DNA from: Vibrio ezurae NBRC 102218
GTDB taxonomy: Bacteria; Pseudomonadota; Gammaproteobacteria; Enterobacterales; Vibrionaceae
Length of the DNA: 53,067 nt
Direction: 5' to 3'
Assembly: GCF_000467185.1 (NCBI RefSeq)
Contig: NZ_BATM01000025.1
Location: 1 to 53,067, forward strand
The position numbers and the translations under genes are program-made. The notes beneath the pieces were generated by a model. The model made no database searches and was not told where the DNA came from. It saw nothing but the letters and a program-made list of their open reading frames with translations. Numbering within the stretch: position 1 is the first letter of the stretch; every line of letters starts with the position of its first letter. Below, piece after piece: positions 43,904-53,042 of the stretch.

Positions 43904-44932
43904 TTAGATAGGTTGGTTCGTTTGCACCACTAACTTACCAAAGTTTTTACCTTCAAGTAGTCCGATGAAGGCTTGCGGGGCATTTTCTAACCCTTCGACT
44001 AGATGCTCTTTGTAGGTGATTTTGCCTTCGCTTAGCCATGTCATCATTTGCTGGGCAAATTCTGGGTAGCGATGGCCGTAGTCATCAAAAATGATAAACC
44101 CTTGCATCTTAATGCGTTTGACTAATAGTTGTCCCATCAGCGCTGACATTCTATCTGGGCCATCCGGTAGAGATGTGGCGTTGTATTGCGAGATTAAGCC
44201 GCATAAAGGAATGCGCGCACAGCTATTTAGCAAAGGCATAACGGCGTCAAAGACTTTGCCGCCGACGTTTTCAAAATACACGTCGATGCCTTGAGTACAG
44301 GCCTTCGTGAGTTGCTCGGCAAAATCATCCGCTTTATGGTCGATACAAGCATCAAAGCCGAGTTTATCAACCGCAAAACGACACTTCTCTTCACCGCCTG
44401 CAATACCTACTACGTGACAGCCTTTGATTTTAGCAATTTGGCCCACCATAGAGCCGACTGCGCCAGTTGCTGCGGCTACCACGACGGTTTCTCCTGCTTT
44501 AGGCTGACCAATATCTAATAGCCCCATATAGGCAGTAAAGCCGGGCATTCCCATAACGCCAAGGGCAAATGATGGGTGCTCAGGATTCATTCCCAGTTTT
44601 ACTAACCCTTGACCGTTAGACACACAATAATCCTGCCATCCAGTGTATGCGAGTACCCACTCACCTACGGTAAATTCGCTATTGTTTGACTGAGTAACCT
44701 GACAAACAGTGCCACCCACCATGACATCATCAATGGCAATGGGATCTGCGTAAGATTTAGCGTCGCTCATTCTTCCGCGCATGTAGGGGTCGAGAGATAA
44801 GTACACACTGCGCAGTAATACTTCACCATTACTAATGCTAGGAATAGAAGTCGTGTTTAGACGGAAATTTTCTGGCGTTGGGGCACCGACAGGGCGAGAG
44901 GCTAAGAGCAGTTGGCGGTTACTCGTTGTCAT
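43904..44932 (-). CDS. NADP-dependent zinc-free medium-chain oxidoreductase (CurA/YncB-like)
   Basis: Enoyl/alkenal reductase type of the MDR superfamily. It shows LLASRPVGAPTPENFRL at the start, YLSLDPYMRGRMSD, and the Rossmann motif AATGAVGSMVGQIAKIKGCHVVGIAGG, then FENVGGKVFDAVMPLLN. Zinc ligands are lacking, as in this subgroup. It likely reduces alpha,beta-unsaturated carbonyls, relevant to detoxification. It is a single gene; ATG 44932. Substrate range cannot be read. Confidence 0.9.
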   Translation of the reverse strand: MTTSNRQLLLASRPVGAPTPENFRLNTTSIPSISNGEVLLRSVYLSLDPYMRGRMSDAKSYADPIAIDDVMVGGTVCQVTQSNNSEFTVGEWVLAYTGWQDYCVSNGQGLVKLGMNPEHPSFALGVMGMPGFTAYMGLLDIGQPKAGETVVVAAATGAVGSMVGQIAKIKGCHVVGIAGGEEKCRFAVDKLGFDACIDHKADDFAEQLTKACTQGIDVYFENVGGKVFDAVMPLLNSCARIPLCGLISQYNATSLPDGPDRMSALMGQLLVKRIKMQGFIIFDDYGHRYPEFAQQMMTWLSEGKITYKEHLVEGLENAPQAFIGLLEGKNFGKLVVQTNQPI

Positions 44933-45219
44933 GGATTGTTATTCCTTTTATGGATGATTTCTGGCTAAGTTTATTTAGTGTAAACGAATAAATTGCGTTT
45001 GGGGTGGCAAAGATAAGAGCAATCGTCATTGTGGGTTTATAGAGTGTCTTAGTATAGGGGATTTGATGCAACAGGGAGTATTTAACCAATCTAGATAACA
45101 ACTTAGCGTTATTTTGTTTGAGTACGGCTGTGGTTAATCTAGTATGACTAAATGCGGTTCTCCGCTTGTTAGTGGCGGTAGATTAAGGCCAGAAGGCAAT
45201 AATACAAAAGGATGATTGA

Positions 45220-45435
45220 GTGACAACTAAAGCACATAAAAGCCAGATAAGAATTATTATTGCTATGCTCATCGTGGCATTTTTATCTATTTTTGGTCAC
45301 GTCATACTATCGCCGATATTAGCGCAATTTGGTTGGGTAGAATATATTGCAGCCGCCATTCCGTTTACTATGATGGGGCTGTGTGTTTGGGCAGTAAGGG
45401 ACGCCGCCAAAGCGCAAGACTCAGAAGAAAGTTAA
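45220..45435 (+). CDS. small two-helix membrane protein
   Basis: A 71-residue protein with hydrophobic segments near residues 11-31 and 37-59 and a charged C-terminus (RDAAKAQDSEES). The start is GTG 45220 with AAGGA seven bases ahead. No family recognised. It converges with the DUF4156 gene nine bases away. Confidence 0.6.
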   Translation: MTTKAHKSQIRIIIAMLIVAFLSIFGHVILSPILAQFGWVEYIAAAIPFTMMGLCVWAVRDAAKAQDSEES

Positions 45436-45443
45436 CGGGACCG

Positions 45444-45776
45444 TTAGTGACTCGGGCAATGATATGCTGTTCCGACTAATGTCGCTGAGGTTTTGAAATA
45501 GTGCGGGCTAAGTAATACCACGGTATTGGCATCTATTTGATGGGCCTTGTTTTTGATGTCATTAATTGCGCCACGAACAAGTACGTCATTGTTATAAAAA
45601 AGGTAGCTGTACCAATGCCCCTCACTGCCAATGACTTCGCCTACCCATTGACAGTTTTGAATTAAAGGGACGTTATTAGTGCGAACTTGCACATCTTGTG
45701 CCTCTTTTAACAACGCGTTGTTTGGGGTAGTGCAGCCACTTAGAAGCATTGTTAATAGTACGAAGCAATATCTCAT
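45444..45776 (-). CDS. DUF4156 lipoprotein
   Basis: Signal and lipobox LSGC (Cys15) at the start of a 110-residue protein. The body QNCQWVGEVIGSEGHWYSYLF...AINDIKNKAHQIDANTVVL...GTAYHCP matches the DUF4156 pattern (E. coli YjeI), including the two conserved cysteines in NCQW and YHCP. Predicted in the outer or inner membrane of the periplasm; function unknown. Single gene. Confidence 0.82.
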   Translation of the reverse strand: MRYCFVLLTMLLSGCTTPNNALLKEAQDVQVRTNNVPLIQNCQWVGEVIGSEGHWYSYLFYNNDVLVRGAINDIKNKAHQIDANTVVLLSPHYFKTSATLVGTAYHCPSH

Positions 45777-45930
45777 CTAAATACTTGATCCATTTGGGTA
45801 AACAATTCATTTTATAATAGATTATTTACGGGGTAAGAGCCGAATAACTCATTAAATTATTCGCAATATTTCCAATATCATTGAGTTTATGGTTTATTGA
45901 AACCATCGATAGCATGATCAGGTTCAATTC

Positions 45931-46458
45931 ATGGATATTCAAACTCCTCGCCTAAAATTATCCCTACTAGCAGCAGATGACTGGCACTTGTTTCATGATT
46001 TACATACCAATGTTGAGGTCATGTCGCTTTGTTATGATGTGCCAAGCATGAAAGAGCTCAAAGACAAATTTGAACTTCGTACTCAAGCGTGGACTAAACA
46101 GTCCACGCACTGGCTTTGCTTGGTGATTACAGATAAAGACACCAATGAAAAAGTGGGGGTGACGGGGTTTTGCTTTCAAGGGGATATTGCGGAAGTTGGC
46201 TACATGTTGTTACCACAATTTTACGGTTTGGGTTACGCGACAGAATCATTGCAGGCCGTGATTAACTGGGCGATTCAAACTCATAAAATAAATATGTTTT
46301 CAGCGGTTGTTACGGAAGGAAATACCGCCTCAGAGCGAGTATTAACAAAAGCAGGCTTTGCCTTGATGAGAACGATTCCTGACGCCTTTATGATAGGAAA
46401 TACGCTGCATTCTGATCATCTGTATTATTTGTCTGTGGATGACGAGCAGCTAGATTAG
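45931..46458 (+). CDS. GNAT-family acetyltransferase (RimJ/RimL-like)
   Basis: A 175-residue N-acetyltransferase starting with the RimJ/RimL-type TPRLKLSLLAADDWHLF. The acetyl-CoA region reads EVGYMLLPQFYGLGYATESLQAVINWAI, and the C-terminal motif NTASERVLTKAGFALM is present. Likely acetylates an amino group of a protein N-terminus or small molecule; no context clue. Start ATG 45931. A gap of 52 bases separates it from the convergent reductase gene. Confidence 0.88.
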   Translation: MDIQTPRLKLSLLAADDWHLFHDLHTNVEVMSLCYDVPSMKELKDKFELRTQAWTKQSTHWLCLVITDKDTNEKVGVTGFCFQGDIAEVGYMLLPQFYGLGYATESLQAVINWAIQTHKINMFSAVVTEGNTASERVLTKAGFALMRTIPDAFMIGNTLHSDHLYYLSVDDEQLD

Positions 46459-46509
46459 ACACTGGTTTTTGGATAGGGAGATATTTAGGGCATCCCCCTA
46501 TTATCAAGA

Positions 46510-47043
46510 TTATCGTATGCGGAGGTAGGTATTTTTTACGATATGATCCGCCATTCTTTCTGCTTGTATATGCTGAAAGGCGAGTGGTTTATCAAGGTCA
46601 CCAAATAGTGAAATTCCCCCACCTAAAAGAAGGGGAATGGTTGTAATAATCAATTCATCGATCAGATCTTGCTCTAAAAAACTCTGAATGGTTTTTCCGC
46701 CATCAATATAAAGATGCTCATACCCTTGCTGGTTTAAGTTATCAATGATGTGGTGCAGTTTTCCATTAACTAAAAAGACCTTTCCTTCCAACTCTTTCGG
46801 CAGCTTTTTTAGTGTATTACTGAGTACGAATACAGGCTTAGTATAAGGCCAATCTATACCAAAACTCAGCACCACTTCTAGAGTATTTCGCCCCATTACC
46901 AATGCATCAATCCGCGACATGAAATCAGCAAAGCCAAAATCAGATTGCTCTGGATTAGGCACATCATGAAGCCAGTCAATCTGGTGGTTTTTATCGGCGA
47001 TGTAACCATCTAAGCTAGTGGCAATATAGACAATATTCGACAT
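46510..47043 (-). CDS. dihydrofolate reductase/RibD-C-like reductase
   Basis: NADPH-dependent reductase-like protein of 177 residues. It shows IVYIATSLDGYIADKNHQIDWL at the start, ALVMGRNTLEVVLSF, VLSNTLKKL, LYIDGGKTIQSFLEQDLIDELIITTIPLLLGGGISLF. The pattern is that of the RibD C-terminal/YyaP/YwjB group rather than true FolA. AGGA precedes ATG 47043. The role is unknown; the repeat block starts 24 bases upstream of its start codon. Confidence 0.85.
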   Translation of the reverse strand: MSNIVYIATSLDGYIADKNHQIDWLHDVPNPEQSDFGFADFMSRIDALVMGRNTLEVVLSFGIDWPYTKPVFVLSNTLKKLPKELEGKVFLVNGKLHHIIDNLNQQGYEHLYIDGGKTIQSFLEQDLIDELIITTIPLLLGGGISLFGDLDKPLAFQHIQAERMADHIVKNTYLRIR

Positions 47044-47066
47044 ACGATAGTCCTGAAGGTAGAGGA

Positions 47067-47665
47067 GTGATAATTAATAGAGACACCCATGATTTTAGCA
47101 TGATCTATCTTGAGCTTTATCTTGAAACTTTGCGTTTCTAAATATTTGATTTTTTATGAGATTTACTATTTTCCGTGTTCTATTTAGGCTAATTAATAGA
47201 GACACCCATAGTTTTTATGACTCATAGGCATAATGTTTAATCAGCTATTGATTAAACGGGACACCCACTTTTTAGATGCGTCACCCTAAATTTCTTTATT
47301 AAGATTTCCGTTCTTAGGCATCCGAGTTTTTGATGGGTGATAATTAATAGAGACACCCATGATTTTAGCATTATCTATCTTGAGCTTTATCTTGAAACTT
47401 TGCGTTTCTAAATATTTGATTTTTTATGAGATTTACTATTCTCCGTGTTCTATTTAGGCTAATTAATAGAGACACCCATATTTTTTATGACTCATAGGCG
47501 TAATGTTTAATCAGTTATTGATTAAACGGGACATCCACTTTCTAGTATGCACCACCCTAAATTTCATCATTAAGATTTTCGTTGTCAGGTATATGAGTTT
47601 TGTATGGGTGTCTTGATTATTTGCTGGTATACGAGTTTTGTATGGGTGTCTTGATTATTTGTTAT
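47067..47665. repeat. 270-bp tandem duplication with GAGACACCCA repeats
   Basis: Two units, 47067-47336 and 47337 to about 47608, are nearly identical in their first two thirds and diverge towards the end. Each holds three motifs: TTAATAGAGACACCCAT (47074, 47193; 47344, 47463) and TTAAACGGGACACCCAC (47252; with one change at 47522). The third follows a stem GTTTAATCA/TGATTAAAC. Inverted copies ATGGGTGTCTTGATTA start at 47604 and 47642, and the sequence GGTATAYGAGTTTTG is repeated with a 38-base period (47588, 47626). No gene lies here. The structure is like clustered REP elements, with no transposase in the window. Confidence 0.85.
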
Positions 47666-47710
47666 GGGTGTCTCGATTATTTTCGATTATTTTCGATTAT
47701 TTTCGATTAT
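47664..47710. repeat. inverted motif and 10-bp tandem repeats TTTCGATTAT
   Basis: ATGGGTGTCTCGATTA (47664-47679) continues into three exact TTTCGATTAT units at 47681-47710; the first unit (47671) has one changed base. It looks like slippage growth of the motif tail. Confidence 0.8.
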
Positions 47711-47764
47711 TTTTGGCTCATAGCCGTTAATAACCAGTTGCGGAAACTTTCTTTGATTCAACGT

Positions 47765-47797
47765 AAAAGCCCCACAAGCATTATGCTTGTGGGGCTT
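47765..47797 (-). terminator. intrinsic terminator of katA
   Basis: AAGCCCCACAAGCA (47767-47780), loop TTA, TGCTTGTGGGGCTT (47784-47797). On the minus strand it is followed by a T-run, suited to the catalase gene that ends 97 bases upstream. Confidence 0.85.
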
Positions 47798-47893
47798 AGT
47801 CATACGTTTTAGATTAAACGCTTACCATAGAATCAAAAAACGTTCTTCTAGGCTAAAGATCTGAAAGAGTTCTTCAAACATAAGATCCCTCCC

Positions 47894-49345
47894 TTATAGA
47901 TTGATATCTTCGATGTTGATTTCCATCGCTTTTGCAAGACCTTCGCCGTAAGCTTTATCTGCTTGTAGCGCGTGGTTAATGTGTTTGTGTTTGATTGGTA
48001 GTGATACACCAGTCATTGCGCGCGCAGTGTTTTCAAACAAACGTTGTTGCTCATCAGCTGTCATGATGCGGAATAAGTTACCTGCTTGGGTAAAGTAATC
48101 GTCATCTTCGCGGTGATCCCAATGTGTAGCAACACCTTGTAGCTCTAGAGGTGGCTCAGAGAACTCAGGTTGCTCAGCCCACTCTTTGTGTTGGTTTGGT
48201 TCATAACCGATAGTTGAGCCAAAGTTACCATCTGTGCGCATTGCACCGTCTCTGTGGTAGCTGTGTACAGGACAACGAGGAGCGTTTACTGGGATTTGGT
48301 GGTGGTTTACACCTAAACGATAACGTTGAGCATCACCGTAAGAGAATAAACGACCTTGTAGCATGCGGTCTGGTGAGAAACCAATACCCGGTACAACTGC
48401 TGCAGGGTTAAATGCAGACTGTTCTACTTCAGCAAAGAAGTTTTGTGGGTTTTTGTTTAGTTCAAACACACCAACATCATGCAGAGGGTAGTCGTCATGT
48501 GGCCATACTTTCGTTAGGTCAAATGGGTTGTAAGATACAGTTTCTGCATCTTTTTCAGGCATGATTTGAACCTGTAGATTCCATTTAGGGAAATCACCAT
48601 TTTCAATGCTTTCGTATAGATCTTTTTGATGGCTCTCGCGATCTTGACCTACCAATTCTTGTGCTTCTTGGTCAGTTAGGTTTTTGATGCCTTGCTGAGT
48701 TTTGAAGTGGAATTTAACCCAGTATCTTTCGTTGTCAGCATTGACGAAGCTGAATGTGTGGCTTCCGTAACCGTGCATGCAGCGGTAGCTAGCTGGAATA
48801 CCACGATCACTCATTACGATAGTGATTTGGTGAAGTGCTTCAGGAAGAGAAGTCCAGAAATCCCAGTTGTTTTCAGCGCTGCGCATGTTCGTTCTTGGAT
48901 CACGCTTAACCGCATGGTTTAGATCTGGGAATTTTAGTGGATCACGTAGGAAGAAAACAGGAGTGTTGTTACCAACTAGGTCCCAGTTGCCTTCTTCTGT
49001 GTAGAATTTTAGTGCGAAGCCACGAATATCACGTTCTGCATCAGCAGCACCGCGCTCACCGGCAACGGTAGTGAAACGAGCAAATAGGTCAGTCTTTTTA
49101 CCGATTTCTGAGAAAATTTTAGCTTTGGTAAATTTAGTGATGTCGTGAGTAACAGTGAATGTACCGTATGCACCAGAACCTTTAGCGTGCATACGACGCT
49201 CAGGGATTACTTCACGGTCAAAATGTGCCAGTTTTTCTAAAAACCAAACATCTTGTAAAAGTTGAGGACCACGCTTACCTGCAGTAAGTACATCTTGGTT
49301 ATGGGCAACAGGACAGCCAGCAGCAGTTGTCAGTTTTTTTGTCAT
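47894..49345 (-). CDS. katA: monofunctional heme catalase, small-subunit (clade 3) type
   Basis: Catalase removing hydrogen peroxide. It has the distal His53 in [13 protein letters not shown], the heme-contact segment [43 protein letters not shown], and the proximal Tyr in [14 protein letters not shown]. The 483 residues fit the small-subunit class; there is no C-terminal flavodoxin-like domain. ATG 49345 is chosen because AAGG stands eight bases ahead; the frame opens at 49360 without a ribosome site. The stop is followed by a terminator. OxyR control is likely from other species, but I see no clear site. Confidence 0.94.
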   Translation of the reverse strand: MTKKLTTAAGCPVAHNQDVLTAGKRGPQLLQDVWFLEKLAHFDREVIPERRMHAKGSGAYGTFTVTHDITKFTKAKIFSEIGKKTDLFARFTTVAGERGAADAERDIRGFALKFYTEEGNWDLVGNNTPVFFLRDPLKFPDLNHAVKRDPRTNMRSAENNWDFWTSLPEALHQITIVMSDRGIPASYRCMHGYGSHTFSFVNADNERYWVKFHFKTQQGIKNLTDQEAQELVGQDRESHQKDLYESIENGDFPKWNLQVQIMPEKDAETVSYNPFDLTKVWPHDDYPLHDVGVFELNKNPQNFFAEVEQSAFNPAAVVPGIGFSPDRMLQGRLFSYGDAQRYRLGVNHHQIPVNAPRCPVHSYHRDGAMRTDGNFGSTIGYEPNQHKEWAEQPEFSEPPLELQGVATHWDHREDDDYFTQAGNLFRIMTADEQQRLFENTARAMTGVSLPIKHKHINHALQADKAYGEGLAKAMEINIEDINL

Positions 49346-49902
49346 CTTTATTACCTTCATTGTTGTAAGTACAGCTGGTATTTATCTAACAGCGTAACCA
49401 TAAGCTACATAAATAAACGCCTTGCTAATTATTGATACAATATATCATTAACCTTTGTGTTTGTATAGTTTTTTTGAATAAAATTCCCTGAAAAAAGCCA
49501 CTTTTTATTCTTATAAGCTATTGAAATCTAAATTTAAATTTTCTAAAGACTTATTTTAAGCACTTCATTTCTGAGTGACTTTATGCATAAAACCTTACTA
49601 TTTACATGCCTTTTATATGGGTAATTACATTCCACTTCTGTGATGTGAGGCCAACATTTTTATCTCCTTTTATTTTAATAATAAAAAATGCGATTCGAAA
49701 CGGTTCTCATTTAAAACTTTGTTAGAGGTTGTGAATCATACGCGTGTTTTTTGTTATACGGTTTGAGGTTGAGCGGATAGATGTAGAAAAATGCTCATCA
49801 TGAAATTCGCTCATATAGAACCTGAAGATCTTTCACTACCTTGGCGAGAGATAATTGTATTTAATGCAAGGTTTCCAGTTAAAGTTGTATGGAACCTTTA
49901 AA
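49346..49902. other. AT-rich divergent region between katA and mmuM
   Basis: No reading frame of note. It contains long A/T tracts and short direct repeats but I cannot assign a Fur, OxyR or CRP site. It must hold promoters for katA and the methyltransferase/BCCT pair. Confidence 0.35.
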
Positions 49903-50805
49903 ATGAAAGATTTAACCATCCTTGATGGTGGAATGGGCAGGGAACTTAAGCGAATTGGCGCTCCCTTTTCACAACCATTATGGAGTGCTCAAGCATTAAT
50001 TGAGTCCCCTCAACATGTTTCTCAAGCGCATCAAAGCTTTGTGGATGCCGGAGCCGAAATCCTGACGGTTAACAGCTATGCATGTGTTCCTTTTCATTTG
50101 GGGGCTGAGCTTTATCAAACCCAAGGATTTGAACTGGCAAAAAAAGCGGCATTTATTGCAAGAGAAGTTGCTGATAAGGGCAAAACAAAAGTGCTTGTCG
50201 CAGGTTCTATCCCTCCCGCTTTTGGTAGTTATCGCCCTGATTTGTTTGAAGTGAATGAAGCTCGTACTATTTCGCAAACATTATTTGATGCGCAAGATGA
50301 GAATGTGGACCTATGGTTAGCTGAAACTGTGGCGAGCATTGCTGAGTTTGAAATGATCAGTGAGGTTCTCTCTGCGACAGATAAGCCTTGTTACTACTCT
50401 TTTACTTTGCAAGATGATGTGTCTACTGAGGCTAGACTACGCTCGGGAGAGCTCGTGATTGATGCCGCACGCGCAGCATGTCGTGCTGGTGTTGAAGGTA
50501 TTTTCTTTAATTGCTCTGTTCCTGAAGTGATGGAACAAGCGATCACTATAGTGCAAAGCGTCATTAACGAAACAGGCGCAAATACTGTGATTGGTGTTTT
50601 TGCAAATAGCTTTACGCCAATTACTGAAGGGCACGAAGCGAACGATACAATACAGTCGATGCGCGAACTTTCCCCTTGTGATTATTTAGCGCTTGCTAAA
50701 ACTTGGTATCAAGCCGGTGCTCGGATTATCGGTGGATGTTGCGGTATTCAACCTTCTCATATTGCTGAGTTAGCAAAATGGAGAGACAACGATGAAGAAT
50801 CTTAA
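49903..50805 (+). CDS. mmuM: homocysteine S-methyltransferase family protein (MmuM-like)
   Basis: Zinc-dependent methyltransferase moving a methyl group from a sulfonium or betaine donor to homocysteine, giving methionine. The barrel begins LTILDGGMGRELKRIG; zinc ligands appear in FFNCS and the C-terminal GGCCG. Length (300 residues) is that of MmuM. ATG 49903 is preferred, with GGAA eight bases ahead; the frame opens at 49855. Its end overlaps the start of a BCCT transporter, so one message carries both, which suggests the transporter brings in the methyl donor. Confidence 0.85.
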   Translation: MKDLTILDGGMGRELKRIGAPFSQPLWSAQALIESPQHVSQAHQSFVDAGAEILTVNSYACVPFHLGAELYQTQGFELAKKAAFIAREVADKGKTKVLVAGSIPPAFGSYRPDLFEVNEARTISQTLFDAQDENVDLWLAETVASIAEFEMISEVLSATDKPCYYSFTLQDDVSTEARLRSGELVIDAARAACRAGVEGIFFNCSVPEVMEQAITIVQSVINETGANTVIGVFANSFTPITEGHEANDTIQSMRELSPCDYLALAKTWYQAGARIIGGCCGIQPSHIAELAKWRDNDEES

Positions 50806-52324
50806 TTTTGGGCTGGCTATTCCTGCCATAGTTTTAGTGATTGTGTTGTTGTTTGTATCAGCGTTATTTCCAGAACAGTCACAAGCTATGGCCGGCGGGG
50901 CGATGACTTTTGTGACCAATTGGTTTGGTTGGTTAGTGCAGATTGCCAGTTTAGCGTTAGTTGCGTTTCTATTTTGGCTTGCCTTTTCAAAGCACGGCGA
51001 CATTAAACTGGGTGAAGAGAAGCCCGAATACAGTAATTTTACTTATGGCGGTATGATTTTTACGGCAGGTGTTGGTGCTTCTCTAATTTATTGGGGTATC
51101 GGTGAGCCGATGTACTACTTGCAGGCTCCTCCTTTATTTGCCGAAGCAAACAGTTTCTCTGCGGCCGCGTGGGCGGTGACTTATTCTATTTTCCATTGGG
51201 GAATTACGGGTTGGTCAATTTACTGCTTCCCTGCGATTCCTTTCGCGTATGCTTTTTATGTTAAAAAACAACGTACATTAAAGTTGTCCACTTTATGTGA
51301 GTCGGTGGTGGGTACGAATCCTATCGTCGCAAAAGCCATCGATCTATTGGCCATTTTCGGTACATTGGCTGCGTTTGCCAGCTCGTTATCGTTAACTGTG
51401 ACATTGTTAAGTACAGGCGCTGCCGATCTGTTTGGTATCGAAAACGGCTTGTTACTACAAGGTGGGATCATTTTGCTGTTTGTGGTGGTGCTGCTGTGCG
51501 TAATGTTGGTTGGTTTTAACAAAGGCATCAGTAAAGTGTCAGACTATACGGTATTGATGGCGATTGGCTTTGCCTTATTTGTGCTGTTTTCTACCAATGC
51601 TCAATTTATTTTGAACAACTTTACTGACTCTATCGGCGTGATGTTTGACAGCTATTTCAGAATGTCGATGTGGACTGATCCTGTACAGCAAAGCGGTTTC
51701 CCCCAAAGTTGGACTCAGTATTATTGGTTCTGGTACTACGCGTATCTCATCATGATGGGACTGTTTATCACTCGAATATCCCGAGGCCGTACGATCCGTC
51801 AAGTCATTTTATCTACAATTTCAATGGGTTCTTTAGGGTGTGCGTTCTTTATCTCCATCTTTGGTGGTTACGCTGTGTGGGCTCAAATGTTAGGTGGCTT
51901 GCCTGTTCAGCAATGGATGAGCGATGGAGGATTGACCTTTGCTGTAGTATCACTGATCAAAACTTTGCCAGCTAAATCGTTTATTTTAGGCGTGTTTTTG
52001 GTGATTCAATTCTTCTTGATGCTCACCACCATGTCGAGTGCCAGCGTTGCAACGGCAATGCTGACGACCAATCGATTAGAGCTCAATGGCGATCCGGACA
52101 ATAAGGTGAAGCTATTGTGGGCAGGTGCCATTGCCTTGATCAGTTTTAGCGTATTTTTGGCCGGTGGTGGTATCAATACGATTAAATCACTGTGTGTGGT
52201 GGCAGGGCTGCCGATGATGTTTATCTATGCAATTTTGGTGAAGCATCTATTACATGAGTTAGGTATATTGAAAACCGCTCAACAACAGGCTTCGTCTTCG
52301 ATACAAGAGATAGTCGCTGAATAA
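50792..52324 (+). CDS. BCCT-family transporter (putative methyl-donor uptake)
   Basis: Twelve-helix secondary transporter for betaine/choline/carnitine-like cations. TM4 shows FHWGITGWSIY, keeping Trp136, Trp141 and Tyr144 of the aromatic box. The TM8 segment is YWFWYYAYLIMMG (311-323), where classical BCCT proteins have WWxxW; here the second and third Trp are Tyr315 and Tyr318. RISRGRTIRQ follows, as in the family. The C-terminal regulatory tail is short, so osmotic gating of the BetP type is unlikely. It overlaps the methyltransferase gene by 14 bases. Dimethylsulfoniopropionate, S-methylmethionine or a betaine are possible substrates (inference). Confidence 0.88.
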   Translation: MKNLNFGLAIPAIVLVIVLLFVSALFPEQSQAMAGGAMTFVTNWFGWLVQIASLALVAFLFWLAFSKHGDIKLGEEKPEYSNFTYGGMIFTAGVGASLIYWGIGEPMYYLQAPPLFAEANSFSAAAWAVTYSIFHWGITGWSIYCFPAIPFAYAFYVKKQRTLKLSTLCESVVGTNPIVAKAIDLLAIFGTLAAFASSLSLTVTLLSTGAADLFGIENGLLLQGGIILLFVVVLLCVMLVGFNKGISKVSDYTVLMAIGFALFVLFSTNAQFILNNFTDSIGVMFDSYFRMSMWTDPVQQSGFPQSWTQYYWFWYYAYLIMMGLFITRISRGRTIRQVILSTISMGSLGCAFFISIFGGYAVWAQMLGGLPVQQWMSDGGLTFAVVSLIKTLPAKSFILGVFLVIQFFLMLTTMSSASVATAMLTTNRLELNGDPDNKVKLLWAGAIALISFSVFLAGGGINTIKSLCVVAGLPMMFIYAILVKHLLHELGILKTAQQQASSSIQEIVAE

Positions 52325-52346
52325 TCTTGAGTTTTTTGTACTTTTT

Positions 52347-52377
52347 AATGACCGCCCCAATATTGTGGGCGGTCATT
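52347..52377. terminator. bidirectional terminator after the BCCT gene
   Basis: AATGACCGCCC (52347-52357) pairs with GGGCGGTCATT (52367-52377). It lies between convergent genes. Confidence 0.88.
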
Positions 52378-52400
52378 TTATATCTGAAGAATATCAATGG

Positions 52401-53042
52401 TCAAAACCCGCCGATCTCTTGTCTAAGCTGATTGAGATATTGGCGCATGAAAATAACGCGTTTATTGGCTTCCTTTCTACCTGATACGGTATTCATGGTC
52501 TCGGGTAATTTAAATAGCTTGCTAAAGAAATGGTCGATAGCATAGTGCTGATCGTTTAACTCGCGCTCTTCTGCAAAAGGGTCGTGTGCGGAATATAATT
52601 GGCTGTCCAAATTGCAACTGACTTGAATGCAGCGTGCTATGCCAATAGCACCGAGAGAATCCAATCGGTCGGCGTCTTGAACAATCTGTGCTTCGGTTGT
52701 GGTTGGCGTAATATTGGCAGTAAAACTGTGCGCGGCAATGGCGTGATAAATAGCTTGATAAGTGTGCGCTGGGTATTCAATAGAGAGTAAAAATTGCAGA
52801 GCTTTGTCAGCGGCAAGTAAAGAGCTGAGATGCCTTTCTGGGTGATCTTTAGGATAGCTGAAGCAATCATGTAGATAGGCAGCGGGTATTACTATCCATA
52901 GATCCGCTTGTTCTTGATGTGCAAGTACTTTTGCGGTGTTGACGACCCGTTTGATATGCGTGAGATCATGGGCAAGATCGTGGTCAGAGTTTTGCTTTAT
53001 GAAGTGCTCAAAAATAGGCTCAAAGTCAGTCGCTTGTGTCAT
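52401..53042 (-). CDS. HD-domain phosphohydrolase (YedJ-like)
   Basis: A 213-residue metal-dependent hydrolase. The HD site is His29 in HDLTHIKRVV, His58-Asp59 in AAYLHDCFS and the Asp in IVQDADRLDSLGAIGIAR. This arrangement matches the YedJ group of putative phosphohydrolases acting on nucleotides; the physiological substrate is unknown. The gene is complete, with ATG 53042 and 25 bases of upstream sequence in the window. Confidence 0.88.
   Translation of the reverse strand: MTQATDFEPIFEHFIKQNSDHDLAHDLTHIKRVVNTAKVLAHQEQADLWIVIPAAYLHDCFSYPKDHPERHLSSLLAADKALQFLLSIEYPAHTYQAIYHAIAAHSFTANITPTTTEAQIVQDADRLDSLGAIGIARCIQVSCNLDSQLYSAHDPFAEERELNDQHYAIDHFFSKLFKLPETMNTVSGRKEANKRVIFMRQYLNQLRQEIGGF

Noticed and set aside
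47067..47710. CRISPR array
   Set aside because: Motif copies are unevenly spaced, occur in both orientations and the intervening sequences are themselves duplicated; no cas genes are present.
47600..47812. Plus-strand frame of 70 codons in the repeat block
   Set aside because: It translates the repeats themselves (repeated GCLDY and related units) and has no separate support.
49676..49722. Fur box near AATGCGATTCGAAACGG
   Set aside because: It does not match the GATAATGATAATCATTATC pattern well enough on inspection.
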